This document shows positions 15,363 to 25,546 of a stretch of DNA of 47,630 nucleotides, in pieces. The DNA is from Bordetella parapertussis (GTDB taxonomy: Bacteria; Pseudomonadota; Gammaproteobacteria; Burkholderiales; SG8-39): contig CAMAXP010000034.1 of the NCBI GenBank assembly GCA_945862265.1, positions 1 to 47,630 of the forward strand, given 5' to 3'. Position 1 is the stretch's first letter; each line of letters begins with the position of its first letter. The translations under genes and the position numbers were made by a program. The notes under the pieces are model-generated. The model saw only the letters and a program-made list of their open reading frames with translations, searched no databases and was not told where the DNA came from.

Positions 15363-15947
15363 TCAAACCTTCCCGTCCACGCTCACCCCGGCCTTGCGCA
15401 GGTAGTAAAGCATGGAAATCACGGTCAGGACGGCGGCCACGTTGATGAGGATCGTGCCCAGCCACTGGCAGTTGAACAGCCCGAGAAACTCGTCGTGGAA
15501 GAGCAGCAGCGGGATCGCCACCATCTGGACCGTGGTCTTCAGCTTGCCGATGAAGGCCACCGCCACGCTCTTGGACTGCCCCATCTGGGCCATCCATTCG
15601 CGCAGCGCCGAGATGGCGATTTCGCGCCCGATGATGATCAGCGCCACCAGCGGTTCCACCCGCTCCAGGTGCAGGAGCACGACCAGCGCGCCGGCGACCA
15701 TGAGCTTGTCCGCAACGGGGTCGAGGAACGCGCCGAAGGCCGACATCTCGTCGAGCACCCGGGCGAGGTAGCCGTCCAGCCAGTCGGTCAGGGCGGCGAC
15801 GATGAAGATCCCCGTGGCGGCGATGTTCTTGTTTTCAGCCTGCAGCCATGACTCGGGCAGGTAGAACACGCCGACGATGAGCGGGATCATCAGGATCCGG
15901 CACCACGTGACGAGGTTCGGGAGATTGGTGGGGACTTTGCGCGGCAT
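15363..15947 (-). CDS. pgsA: CDP-diacylglycerol--glycerol-3-phosphate 3-phosphatidyltransferase
   Basis: This 194-aa inner-membrane enzyme makes phosphatidylglycerophosphate, the first step toward phosphatidylglycerol and cardiolipin. The CDP-alcohol phosphatidyltransferase motif D-x-x-D-G-x-x-A-R-x8-G-x3-D-x3-D is complete at 55-80. Hydrophobic segments surround it: 11-30, 43-55, near 88-110, and a C-terminal segment near 160-180. It follows uvrC by 8 nt on the same strand and precedes tRNA-Gly, the same order as in E. coli. Confidence 0.96.
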   Translation of the reverse strand: MPRKVPTNLPNLVTWCRILMIPLIVGVFYLPESWLQAENKNIAATGIFIVAALTDWLDGYLARVLDEMSAFGAFLDPVADKLMVAGALVVLLHLERVEPLVALIIIGREIAISALREWMAQMGQSKSVAVAFIGKLKTTVQMVAIPLLLFHDEFLGLFNCQWLGTILINVAAVLTVISMLYYLRKAGVSVDGKV

Positions 15948-15955
15948 GCCGAACT

Positions 15956-17794
15956 CTACCCTGTTCGCGGCTTTTGTTCCGCTTCGCCGTGGAGGTGGCG
16001 GTAGATTTTTTGCGCGGTCGCGCGGCTGATGCCCTCCACCTTCATGATGTCCTCGACCGCCGCCGACTGGACGCCCTTGAGACCGCCGAAGTGCGCGAGG
16101 AGCGAGCGCCTGCGCTTGTCGCCGATGCCGGGGATCTCGTTGAGTTCGGAGGTGGTGCGCGTTTTTCCGCGGCGGGCACGATGCCCGACGATCGCGAAAC
16201 GGTGGGCCTCGTCGCGGATCTGCTGGATGAGGTGCAGGCCCGGGTGCTGGGGCGGGAGGGTGACCACGACGCCCTCGCCTTCGACGATCAACTCCTCGAG
16301 CCCGGGTTTGCGCTCCGGCCCCTTGGCAACGCCCACCACGCTGACGTCGTTGAGCCCGAGTTCCACCAGCGCCGAGCGGGCCTGCGCCACCTGTCCCTTG
16401 CCGCCGTCGATCAGGATCAGGTCGGGCATTTTTGCCCCTTCTGCTGAAATGCGTTCGTAGCGCCGCATCAGTACCTGCCGCATTGCCGCGTAGTCGTCGC
16501 CCGGCGTGATGTCGCGAATGTTGAACCGCCGGTATTCAGACTTCTGCATGTCGTGGCCGTCATATACCACGCAGGAGCCCACGGTCGCCTCGCCCATGGT
16601 GTGGCTGATGTCGAAGCACTCGATGCGCTGCGCCGATTCCGGCAGGCCGAGGGCTTCGCGCAGCGCGACCAACCGCCCTTCCTGCGTGCCCCGCTCCCGG
16701 ACCCGGTTGGCCAGCGCAAGCAGCGCATTCTTCTCGGCCATCTCCAGCCAGATGCGCCTGTCCCCCTGGGGGGTGACGACCAGCCGTACGGGGCGATGCG
16801 CCTGTTCGCTGAGAGCGGCTTCCAGCATCTCGCCTTCAAGGTCGGCGTTGGCGAGGATCAGCGGCGGAATGGGCTGTTCGAGGTAGTGCTGGGTCAGGAA
16901 GGCGAGGATCACTTCGCCGGGCGTCGCGGCGTCGGCATTCTGCGGAAAGAAGCTGCGGTCGCCCACATGACGGCCCGCGCGAATCATCACCAGGTTCACG
17001 CACGATATGCCGCCCTCGCTGCGGCACGCGACCACGTCTGCATCCACGCCCACGGCAGATTCGACGTATTGCCTCGCCTGCACCCGCGACAGGGCCCGGA
17101 CCTGGTCGCGGTACATCGCGGCTTCCTCGAACCTGAGCGCTGTGGCCGCAGTGTCCATCTTCGCGGTCAGCGTGTTGATGACGTCGTTTTCACGCCCCAG
17201 CAGGAAGAGTTCGGCGTTCCTGACGTCGTGAGCGTAGGCGTCTTCGCTGATCAGGCGGGTGCACGGCGCCGAGCAACGCTGGATCTGGTGCAGCAGGCAG
17301 GGGCGCGAGCGGTTCTCGAGCACTGAATCCTCGCAGGTGCGCAGCCGGAACACCCGCTGCAGCAGCTGGATGCTTTCGCGCACCGCGTACGAATGCGGGA
17401 ACGGGCCGAAATAGCGGTTCTTCTTCTCCTGCCCGCCGCGGTGAAATCCGATTCGCGCGTAGCGGTGTCCCGTGATCATCAGGTAGGGGTACGACTTGTC
17501 GTCGCGGAACAGGATGTTGTAGCGCGGCGCAAGGCTCTTGATGAAGTTGTTCTCGAGGATCAGCGCTTCGCCCTCGGACCGCGTGACGGTGGTTTCCATC
17601 GAGGCGATCTGCGCCACCATCAGGCCGATGCGGGGGCTGTGCAGCGTCTTCGTGAAATAGCTCGAGACGCGCTTTTTCAGGTCGCGGGCCTTGCCTACGT
17701 AGAGCACCTCCCCCGCTGCACCCAGCATGCGGTACACGCCTGGCAGGCTCGGCAGGCCGGCCACGAATGCCTTGGCGTCGAACTTCTCGCTCAT
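15956..17794 (-). CDS. uvrC: Excinuclease ABC subunit C
   Basis: This 612-aa protein is the dual-incision nuclease of nucleotide excision repair. The N-terminal GIY-YIG domain (P-G-V-Y-R-M near 19 and V-L-Y-V-G-K-A-R-D-L near 30) makes the 3' cut. The UVR segment (about 200-235) contacts UvrB. The RNase-H-like domain with D-G-G-K-G-Q near 464 makes the 5' cut. Paired helix-hairpin-helix motifs close the protein (I-P-G-I-G-D-K-R-R-R-S-L-L near 550). Length is normal. Its partner uvrB is at 42926-45019. Confidence 0.97.
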   Translation of the reverse strand: MSEKFDAKAFVAGLPSLPGVYRMLGAAGEVLYVGKARDLKKRVSSYFTKTLHSPRIGLMVAQIASMETTVTRSEGEALILENNFIKSLAPRYNILFRDDKSYPYLMITGHRYARIGFHRGGQEKKNRYFGPFPHSYAVRESIQLLQRVFRLRTCEDSVLENRSRPCLLHQIQRCSAPCTRLISEDAYAHDVRNAELFLLGRENDVINTLTAKMDTAATALRFEEAAMYRDQVRALSRVQARQYVESAVGVDADVVACRSEGGISCVNLVMIRAGRHVGDRSFFPQNADAATPGEVILAFLTQHYLEQPIPPLILANADLEGEMLEAALSEQAHRPVRLVVTPQGDRRIWLEMAEKNALLALANRVRERGTQEGRLVALREALGLPESAQRIECFDISHTMGEATVGSCVVYDGHDMQKSEYRRFNIRDITPGDDYAAMRQVLMRRYERISAEGAKMPDLILIDGGKGQVAQARSALVELGLNDVSVVGVAKGPERKPGLEELIVEGEGVVVTLPPQHPGLHLIQQIRDEAHRFAIVGHRARRGKTRTTSELNEIPGIGDKRRRSLLAHFGGLKGVQSAAVEDIMKVEGISRATAQKIYRHLHGEAEQKPRTG

Positions 17795-17806
17795 GCGACC
17801 CGGATC

Positions 17807-18826
17807 CTAGGCCAGCGCAGCCACATCCTTGAGGGCCGCGCGATAAGCCTCGGCGTCGAGCGCGATCGCGCGACGGGCGTCATGCCGGATCCGTGCGAGG
17901 CGCTCTGAGGGGAACGACAATCCGCTGAGCGCTGCGAGCAACTCGTCTGCCGCTTGCGGCGCGTTGCAGACCAGCACCGAGTCGCATCCGGCGGCGAATG
18001 CGGCGAGCGCGCGCTCCTTCATTCCTCCGGCAGTGCTGGCACCTTCCATGCTAAGGTCGTCGCTGAAGATCACGCCGTCGAACCCCAGCTGCTTGCGCAG
18101 CACTTCCTTCAGCCAGAACGGCGAAAAGCCCGCCGGGTCCGGCGTCACGGCTTCATAGACCACGTGGGCAGGCATGATGCCCGCCAGGCCTGCCGCTATG
18201 GTGGGACGATACGGCGCCACGTCCAGGGCGATGATCTCTTCGAGCGAGCGACCATCCACGGGAATCGCCACGTGCGAGTCTGCCGTCGCGTATCCGTGCC
18301 CCGGAAAATGCTTGCCCACGGCCCCCATGCCGGTCGCGAACAACCCGCGCACCACTGCGGCCCCCAGCGTCCCCACCACTTCGGGGGATGCGTGAAAGGC
18401 GCGATCGCCGATCACGGAGCTGGCGCCGTAGTCGAGGTCAAGGACGGGCGTAAAGCTCAGGTCCACGCCGTGCGCGCCGAGTTCGGCACCGATCACCAGG
18501 CCGGTGCTTTCGGCCGCGCGAACCGCTGCGGCCGGATTCCGATTCCACAGTTCGCCCAGTGTCCTCATGGGGGGGATCCGGGTGAAGCCTTCGCGGAACC
18601 TCTGCACCCGTCCGCCCTCGTGGTCGACGCAGATGACCAGTTCCTGGGTGCGCAGGGCGCGGATCTCGGCGGTCAACGCCTTCACCTGGGCCGGGCTGTC
18701 GAAATTCCGGGCAAACAGGATGATGCCGCCGACCAGCGGATGGCAGAGCCTGCGGCGATCCGTGTCGTCGAGTGCCAGCCCGGCCACATCCACGATGACC
18801 GGCCCCAGGGGCAGGTGCGCGCTCAT
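17807..18826 (-). CDS. nagZ: Beta-N-acetylhexosaminidase
   Basis: This 339-aa cytoplasmic glycoside hydrolase family 3 enzyme removes N-acetylglucosamine from anhydromuropeptides in cell-wall recycling. The family motif K-H-F-P-G-H-G is at 172-178, followed by T-A-D-S-H, and the catalytic aspartate region S-D-D-L-S-M-E-G lies near 250. It is a single domain, as expected for NagZ and unlike longer secreted GH3 enzymes. ATG 18826 overlaps the acpS stop, so the two are coupled. Confidence 0.96.
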   Translation of the reverse strand: MSAHLPLGPVIVDVAGLALDDTDRRRLCHPLVGGIILFARNFDSPAQVKALTAEIRALRTQELVICVDHEGGRVQRFREGFTRIPPMRTLGELWNRNPAAAVRAAESTGLVIGAELGAHGVDLSFTPVLDLDYGASSVIGDRAFHASPEVVGTLGAAVVRGLFATGMGAVGKHFPGHGYATADSHVAIPVDGRSLEEIIALDVAPYRPTIAAGLAGIMPAHVVYEAVTPDPAGFSPFWLKEVLRKQLGFDGVIFSDDLSMEGASTAGGMKERALAAFAAGCDSVLVCNAPQAADELLAALSGLSFPSERLARIRHDARRAIALDAEAYRAALKDVAALA

Positions 18827-19206
18827 TCCAGTCCCTCCAGGATCACGGTGGCACTGGCGAGTTCACGCTCGTCCGTAAGGGACACATGGGCCCGGCCCAC
18901 GCCGCGCGCCTCGAGCATTGCCTTGAGCGCAGGCGTGAAATCGAGCGAAGGCTTGCCGGAACGCAGGTTGATGACCCAGACCCCGTGCCAGTTTGCCGGT
19001 GAGTGGATGCCCGTGCCGAGCGCTTTTGTGAAAGCTTCCTTCGCTGCGAAGCGCTTGGCGAGATAGGCCGCGGGCTTGCGGTGTCCGGCAAAGCGCCGCA
19101 GTTCGGGTTCGCACAGGATGCGCTGGGCGAACTTGTCGCCGAAGCGCCGCAGTGCCGCCTCGATCCGCGGGATCTCGATGATATCGGTGCCGACGCCGTA
19201 GATCAT
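18823..19206 (-). CDS. acpS: Holo-[acyl-carrier-protein] synthase
   Basis: This 127-aa protein transfers 4'-phosphopantetheine from CoA to the serine of acyl carrier protein (the likely partner is acpP at 30900-31139). The metal-binding residues are visible: G-T-D-I-I-E-I with D8, and F-A-A-K-E-A-F with E57. Length is normal for AcpS. It overlaps both pdxJ and nagZ by 4 nt, a chain of coupled genes. Confidence 0.96.
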   Translation of the reverse strand: MIYGVGTDIIEIPRIEAALRRFGDKFAQRILCEPELRRFAGHRKPAAYLAKRFAAKEAFTKALGTGIHSPANWHGVWVINLRSGKPSLDFTPALKAMLEARGVGRAHVSLTDERELASATVILEGLE

Positions 19207-19967
19207 GTACCGGACCGCAGCCTGAGGCGGGCCTCCGTCAACAGGCGCTTCATCTCGCGCACCGCCTCGCGCATGCCGACAAACACTGCCCGGCTGACGA
19301 TGGCGTGGCCGATATGCAGCTCCCGCACGCCGGCCAGGCGCGCGACAGGCTCGACGTTGAAGTAATTCAGCGCATGGCCCGCATTGAAACGCATGCCGAG
19401 GTCGCGGATGGCCTGCCCTGCGCGGGCGAGCTTGTCGAGCTCGGCCACGACTGCGGGCCCTTCGGCGTCGCGCCCCTTGGAGTGGAAGGCGTGCGCATAG
19501 GGCCCGGTGTGGACTTCGCAGACCCGGGCGCCGACGCGCTGTGCCGCTTCGATCTGGCGCAGGTCAGCATCAATGAACACCGAGACCACGATGCCCGCCT
19601 CCGAAATGCGCGATACCGCATCCTTGATCTTGGTCTCCTGCGCGACGATGTCGAGTCCCCCTTCGGTGGTGATCTCATGGCGCCCTTCGGGCACCAGCAT
19701 CGCCATCTCGGGCTTGATGGTGCGCGCGATGGCCACCATGCCTTCGGTCGCTGCCATCTCGAGATTGAGCTTGATGTGCGTAAGTTCACGCAGGCGCCGC
19801 ACGTCCTCGTCCTGGATGTGGCGGCGGTCTTCGCGCAAGTGGACGGTGATCCCGTCCGCGCCGCCGAGGTGCGCCTCGATTGCGGCCCATACTGGATCGG
19901 GCTCGTAGGTGCGGCGCGCCTGCCTGACGGTGGCCACGTGGTCGACGTTGACGCCCAGCTCGATCAT
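19203..19967 (-). CDS. pdxJ: Pyridoxine 5'-phosphate synthase
   Basis: This 254-aa TIM-barrel enzyme condenses 1-deoxyxylulose-5-phosphate with 3-amino-2-oxopropyl phosphate in vitamin B6 synthesis. The start L-G-V-N-V-D-H-V-A-T-V-R-Q-A-R is typical, H-L-R-E-D-R-R-H-I-Q-D-E-D follows near 43, and the C-terminal G-H-A-L-N-Y and I-G-H-A-I-V-S-R-A binding loops are present. It overlaps recO and acpS by 4 nt, an arrangement conserved in proteobacteria. Confidence 0.97.
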   Translation of the reverse strand: MIELGVNVDHVATVRQARRTYEPDPVWAAIEAHLGGADGITVHLREDRRHIQDEDVRRLRELTHIKLNLEMAATEGMVAIARTIKPEMAMLVPEGRHEITTEGGLDIVAQETKIKDAVSRISEAGIVVSVFIDADLRQIEAAQRVGARVCEVHTGPYAHAFHSKGRDAEGPAVVAELDKLARAGQAIRDLGMRFNAGHALNYFNVEPVARLAGVRELHIGHAIVSRAVFVGMREAVREMKRLLTEARLRLRSGT

Positions 19968-20689
19968 AGGTCCTGAAGCTCCAAGAGGACGCTGCGGGTA
20001 TGCAGCGGTTGCCCGTGCAGGCGCTGGCCGATCAGTGCCCGCATCAGGCCACGGGCCTGGTGCAGCGTTTCGGCACTGCGGTAGTCGTCGAGGTCGAGGT
20101 CGCGCAGCGTACTTCCGCGCACCACCATCTCGCCCACCGCCGCGCCATTGACCGGCAACGGCCCGCGCTCGGGATCGTACAGATAATGCATCTCCGGGTC
20201 GATGGGGGCACCGCTTGCTGCATCCCGGTCAAGCAGCATCGCGTAACCGAGCTCGGCCAGCAGCCGCTTTTCGAATCCGCGCAGCACGCCCGCGGTCGGA
20301 TCGCCGCGCCCCAATCGCTCGAGGCTGTCGCGATAGGCATCGAACAGCGCCTCGTGGGCGTCGTCGCGCGGCACGAGGCGCAGGATCAGCTCATTGACGT
20401 AGAAGCCGCACATCAGGCCGAAGCCGCGCAGGAAGGGCATCCCGCCCTCCCACTCCGCGCCGATCAGGGTGCTCAGTTCCCCGCTGCCGGTCCATGACAA
20501 GCGCAGCGGCTGGAAGGCATGCAGCACGCCGCGCATGGCCGAGCGCGGGCGTCGCGCCCCCTTCGCAAGCAGTGCCGTCCGGCCCTGCCGGCGCGAGAAC
20601 GCCTCGACAATGAGGCTGGTCTCCTTGTATGGATAGCTGTGGAGGACAAAGGCAGGCTCGAGCTCGATCCTGCGCCTGGGTTGCGCCAT
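19964..20689 (-). CDS. recO: DNA repair protein RecO
   Basis: This 241-aa protein has an N-terminal OB fold (F-V-L-H-S-Y-P-Y-K-E-T-S-L-I-V near 10-24, then A-K-G-A-R-R-P-R-S) and a C-terminal helical domain. RecO helps RecA load on single-stranded DNA in the RecFOR pathway. The zinc-binding cysteines seen in some RecO proteins are not evident, as is common in this group. It lies 7 nt after era. Confidence 0.95.
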   Translation of the reverse strand: MAQPRRRIELEPAFVLHSYPYKETSLIVEAFSRRQGRTALLAKGARRPRSAMRGVLHAFQPLRLSWTGSGELSTLIGAEWEGGMPFLRGFGLMCGFYVNELILRLVPRDDAHEALFDAYRDSLERLGRGDPTAGVLRGFEKRLLAELGYAMLLDRDAASGAPIDPEMHYLYDPERGPLPVNGAAVGEMVVRGSTLRDLDLDDYRSAETLHQARGLMRALIGQRLHGQPLHTRSVLLELQDL

Positions 20690-20696
20690 CTTCGAT

Positions 20697-21587
20697 TCAG
20701 TTGTACCCGAACGATCGCAGGGCCCGCTCGTCTTCGGTCCAGCCCCGCTTCACCTTGACCCAGAGCCCCAGGTAGACCTTGCCGTCAAAGAGCCTTTCCA
20801 TGTCCTTGCGGGCCGCGGTGCCGATCCTCTTCAGGCGCTCGCCCTTGTCGCCGATGACGATGGGCTTGTGGCTTTCGCGGTCGACCCAGATGGTGGCCTC
20901 GATCCGCCGCAGCGCGCCCTCCTCCTTGAAGCTGTCGATCGCCACTTCGCAGCTGTAGGGAAGCTCTTCGCCGAGTTCGCGGAAGAGCTTCTCCCGCACG
21001 AGCTCCGATGCAAAGAACCGCTCGTCACGGTCGGTCAGCTGGTCTTCGGGGTACAGCGCGGGGGCAACCGGAAGGGCCTCGCGGATGACTCGCATCAGTT
21101 CATCGACGTTCTTCCCGGACTTCGCGCTGACCGGGACGATGGCGTGGAAGGTGCGCGCCTTGGAGATCTCCTCCAGCAAAGGCATCATTCGTTCGGCATC
21201 CTTGGCCAGGTCGATCTTGTTGGCCACCGCGATGACTTTCTGGCCGGCCGGGACGCGGGAGAGGAAATTGCGGTCCGCCTCCACGAGCTTCGGCGCTGCG
21301 ATCACCCAGAGGACGACATCCGCATCCCGCGCCGCCTCGGTCGCCCGTCGATTGAGCGACTTGTTGAACATGTTGGTGTGCAGCGTCTGGAACCCTGGCG
21401 AATCGACAAACACATACTGGCATCCGGGCACGCTCAGGATTCCGGTGACCAGGTGCCGGGTGGTCTGCGCCTTGGGCGAAACGATGGAAAGCTTCTGGCC
21501 GATCAGCCGGTTGAGCAGGCTCGACTTCCCGGTATTCGGCCGGCCGGTGATCCCGACCGTGCCGCAGTGAAAATCGCCGCTGCTCAT
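20697..21587 (-). CDS. era: GTPase Era
   Basis: This 296-aa GTPase acts in 16S rRNA maturation and 30S assembly. The G1 loop G-R-P-N-T-G-K-S is at 15-22, the G3 motif D-S-P-G-F near 62, and the G4 motif N-K-I-D near 125; a C-terminal KH domain binds the 3' end of 16S rRNA. The ATG at 21587 is chosen because it overlaps the rnc stop (ATGA) and gives the usual length. The frame stays open further upstream as a shadow of rnc. Confidence 0.97.
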   Translation of the reverse strand: MSSGDFHCGTVGITGRPNTGKSSLLNRLIGQKLSIVSPKAQTTRHLVTGILSVPGCQYVFVDSPGFQTLHTNMFNKSLNRRATEAARDADVVLWVIAAPKLVEADRNFLSRVPAGQKVIAVANKIDLAKDAERMMPLLEEISKARTFHAIVPVSAKSGKNVDELMRVIREALPVAPALYPEDQLTDRDERFFASELVREKLFRELGEELPYSCEVAIDSFKEEGALRRIEATIWVDRESHKPIVIGDKGERLKRIGTAARKDMERLFDGKVYLGLWVKVKRGWTEDERALRSFGYN

Positions 21588-22255
21588 TTCGCCAACTGCC
21601 GGAGAATCTTGGCGGCGGCATTCTGCTCGGCAAGGCGGCGCGTGCTGCCTGTGCCGGTTGCGTTCAGCTTGAGTTCTGTCACCATGCACTCCACTTCGAA
21701 AGTCTGGCGATGGGCCGCGCCCTCAGTTGCGACGACGCGGTAGGAAGGCAGCTTGAACTGGCGGCCCTGGAGGTGCTCCTGCAGCAATGTTTTGGCGTCC
21801 TTCGACGGCTTGGCAGGGTCCAGCTTTGCGAATTCATCACGAAACGTGTGGCGGACGGCTTCACGCACGGCCTCATATCCGCCGTCCTGAAAAACTGCGC
21901 CGTAGACGGCCTCAAGCGCGTCCGCGAGCATCGAGGGCCGGCTCCTGCCGCCGCTGGCGAGTTCGCCTTCCCCGAGCCGGAGGAATCCCGACAGCCCAAG
22001 TTCGAGCGCGACGGCCGACAGGGATTCCTTGCGCACAAGGTTGGCACGCAGGCGGGACAGCTGGCCTTCGGACAATCCGGCAAAGCGCGTGTACAACTCC
22101 TCTGCCACGATGCAGTTGAGCACCCCGTCTCCGAGGAACTCGAGCCGCTCATTGTGCGGCGAACCGAAACTGCGGTGGGTCAGCGCCTGCTCGCGCAGGG
22201 CATCGCTCTTGAACTGGTAAGCGATGCGCTTGTCGAGGAGCGAGGGTGGCGCCAC
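21584..22255 (-). CDS. rnc: Ribonuclease III
   Basis: This 223-aa endonuclease cuts double-stranded RNA, including rRNA precursors. The family signature N-E-R-L-E-F-L-G-D-G-V-L is at 36-47, with a second acidic block D-A-L-E-A-V-Y-G near 114, and a double-stranded RNA-binding domain fills about 150-222. The start is GTG at 22255. It is coupled to era by overlap, as in E. coli. Confidence 0.97.
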   Translation of the reverse strand: MAPPSLLDKRIAYQFKSDALREQALTHRSFGSPHNERLEFLGDGVLNCIVAEELYTRFAGLSEGQLSRLRANLVRKESLSAVALELGLSGFLRLGEGELASGGRSRPSMLADALEAVYGAVFQDGGYEAVREAVRHTFRDEFAKLDPAKPSKDAKTLLQEHLQGRQFKLPSYRVVATEGAAHRQTFEVECMVTELKLNATGTGSTRRLAEQNAAAKILRQLAK

Positions 22256-22271
22256 CGGGTGTGCGCTGCGC

Positions 22272-22625
22272 CTACTCTTTCGAGTTCGCGGCGAAGTCGA
22301 TGTAAAGGCCGATGTTGGCGAACAGCGGGACTTCCTTCTTGTAGGCGAACGAAATGAGCACTTCGCCGCCGTCCTTGGTGATTTCCAGGTCGGCGGCCGA
22401 GATCGTCTTGACGTCGTCGATCATGGTCTTGGTTTCCCAGGCCTTGCGGATCTCCGCCACGCTTGCGCCGCGCTTCTCCTGCGCGATCGCCGCGATGTGC
22501 TTCTTGGCGGTGAAGAACTCCCCGAATGCCGGTCCGACCTTGAAGCCGAGCAGCGCAACGAAGATCAGGATCACGAAAACGATGATCAGTCCACTGAGGC
22601 TGACGCCGGTCTGCTTGTTGCGCAT
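22272..22625 (-). CDS. DUF4845 small membrane-anchored protein
   Basis: This 117-aa protein has one N-terminal membrane segment (S-L-S-G-L-I-I-V-F-V-I-L-I-F-V-A near 10-25) after a short basic start, then a mostly periplasmic domain of about 90 residues. It matches the DUF4845 family, which sits between lepB and rnc in many beta- and gammaproteobacteria. No function is established. The spacing to rnc is 16 nt and to lepB 22 nt, so it is probably co-transcribed. Confidence 0.85.
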   Translation of the reverse strand: MRNKQTGVSLSGLIIVFVILIFVALLGFKVGPAFGEFFTAKKHIAAIAQEKRGASVAEIRKAWETKTMIDDVKTISAADLEITKDGGEVLISFAYKKEVPLFANIGLYIDFAANSKE

Positions 22626-22647
22626 GTATCCCCCCCCCTGTTCCCTG

Positions 22648-23436
22648 CTATCTGAACGTGCCGAAACGACCCAGCTCGTTCAGGTTGAGCCAGATGAAAA
22701 ACGCCTTGCCGACGATGTTCTCGTCGGGCACGAAACCCCAGACCCGGCTGTCGCTCGAATTGTCGCGGTTGTCGCCCATCATGAAGTAATGCCCGGGCGG
22801 GACCGTGCAGGTCAGGCCTGACGTATTGTAGATGCAATTTCCGGAGTGCGGGAACGACCGGCTTTGCGACATGAACGACGGCGCGTCGTCCTCCACAAGG
22901 ATCTCGTGCTCGCGGGTGCCGAACGTTTCGGAGAACCGCCGGGAAAACTGCATGCGCTCGCGCGAGAGGTAGTCGTCCAGCTGCTTCAAAGGCACCGGCT
23001 GGCCGTTCACGGACACCTTCTTGTCCTGGTAGCTGATCCTGTCGCCGGGAAGGCCAACGACACGCTTGATGTAGTCGAGCGACGGGTCCTCCGGATACCT
23101 GAACACCATCACGTCACCGCGTTCGGGGGTGTTGATCGAGATGATCTTCTTGTTGATCACCGGCAACCGGATCCCGTACGTGAACTTGTTGACCAGGATG
23201 AAGTCTCCTATCAGCAGCGTGGGAATCATCGACCCGGACGGGATCTTGAAGGGCTCGAACAGGAAGGAGCGCAGCAGGAAGACGATCAGGATCACCGGGA
23301 AGAAGCTGACCGAGTACTCGACCCACCAGGGCTCCTTGGCATCCTTTGCGCGCTTCTTGCCTGTCCAGAGGAGGTCGACCAGGCATGCCAGCCCGGTGAC
23401 AAGGAGAAGCAGCAGCAGGAACAAGGCGAAGCTCAC
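22648..23436 (-). CDS. lepB: Signal peptidase I
   Basis: This 262-aa inner-membrane serine protease cleaves signal peptides from exported proteins. It has two hydrophobic segments (about 2-22 and 43-58). The catalytic serine is in P-S-G-S-M-I-P-T (S69), and the general-base lysine is in Y-I-K-R-V-V-G-L-P-G-D (K124). The late G-D-N-R-D-N-S-x-D-S-R box is present near 220. It lies 8 nt after lepA on the same strand, the classic lepA-lepB operon. Confidence 0.97.
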   Translation of the reverse strand: MSFALFLLLLLLVTGLACLVDLLWTGKKRAKDAKEPWWVEYSVSFFPVILIVFLLRSFLFEPFKIPSGSMIPTLLIGDFILVNKFTYGIRLPVINKKIISINTPERGDVMVFRYPEDPSLDYIKRVVGLPGDRISYQDKKVSVNGQPVPLKQLDDYLSRERMQFSRRFSETFGTREHEILVEDDAPSFMSQSRSFPHSGNCIYNTSGLTCTVPPGHYFMMGDNRDNSSDSRVWGFVPDENIVGKAFFIWLNLNELGRFGTFR

Positions 23437-23444
23437 GGATACCT

Positions 23445-25244
<1,800 letters not shown>

Positions 25245-25252
25245 GGATAAAT

Positions 25253-25276
25253 GAAAAGGGTGCCCGAGGCACCCTT
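25253..25276 (-). terminator. Terminator-like hairpin between the sigma-E operon and lepA
   Basis: AAGGGTGCC and GGCACCCTT (25256-25264 with 25268-25276) form a perfect 9-bp stem with a 3-nt loop. On the minus strand the stem runs into TTTT. It sits between the glutaredoxin stop and the lepA start. It can end transcription of the rpoE operon; it could also lie in the lepA leader, because a TAAAAT -10-like box overlaps the glutaredoxin stop. Confidence 0.65.
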
Positions 25277-25289
25277 CTTCAAACACCGC

Positions 25290-25535
25290 TCATTTTACCG
25301 CAAGCCGGGCCTCCAATGCGGCCGTGTCGAGGAAATAGTGGCAGATTTCCTCTCCGTGAAGGTCGGTGAGGACGGGAACCAGTTCCCCGTACTTCGCCTC
25401 CAGGGCGGGATTCGCGTCCACGTCGACCACATCGAAGCCGAAATCCAGCGTTTCCTGCAGGCCCCGGAGGGCCGTCGCCATGTCTTCGCAGAGGTGGCAA
25501 TAGGTGCGCCCATAGAGCGTCAGGCGCGCGCCCAT
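25290..25535 (-). CDS. Glutaredoxin-family protein
   Basis: This 81-aa single-domain thioredoxin-fold protein has the active site C-H-L-C (C13, C16) after the strand L-T-L-Y-G, and the V-P-V-L cis-proline loop near 53. It matches the glutaredoxin-like DUF836 group more than classic GrxA/GrxC. It follows the Do-type protease gene by 11 nt, so it is probably expressed with the envelope-stress operon. A role in disulfide handling under envelope stress is inference. Confidence 0.85.
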   Translation of the reverse strand: MGARLTLYGRTYCHLCEDMATALRGLQETLDFGFDVVDVDANPALEAKYGELVPVLTDLHGEEICHYFLDTAALEARLAVK

Positions 25536-25546
25536 TGTGAGCTCCC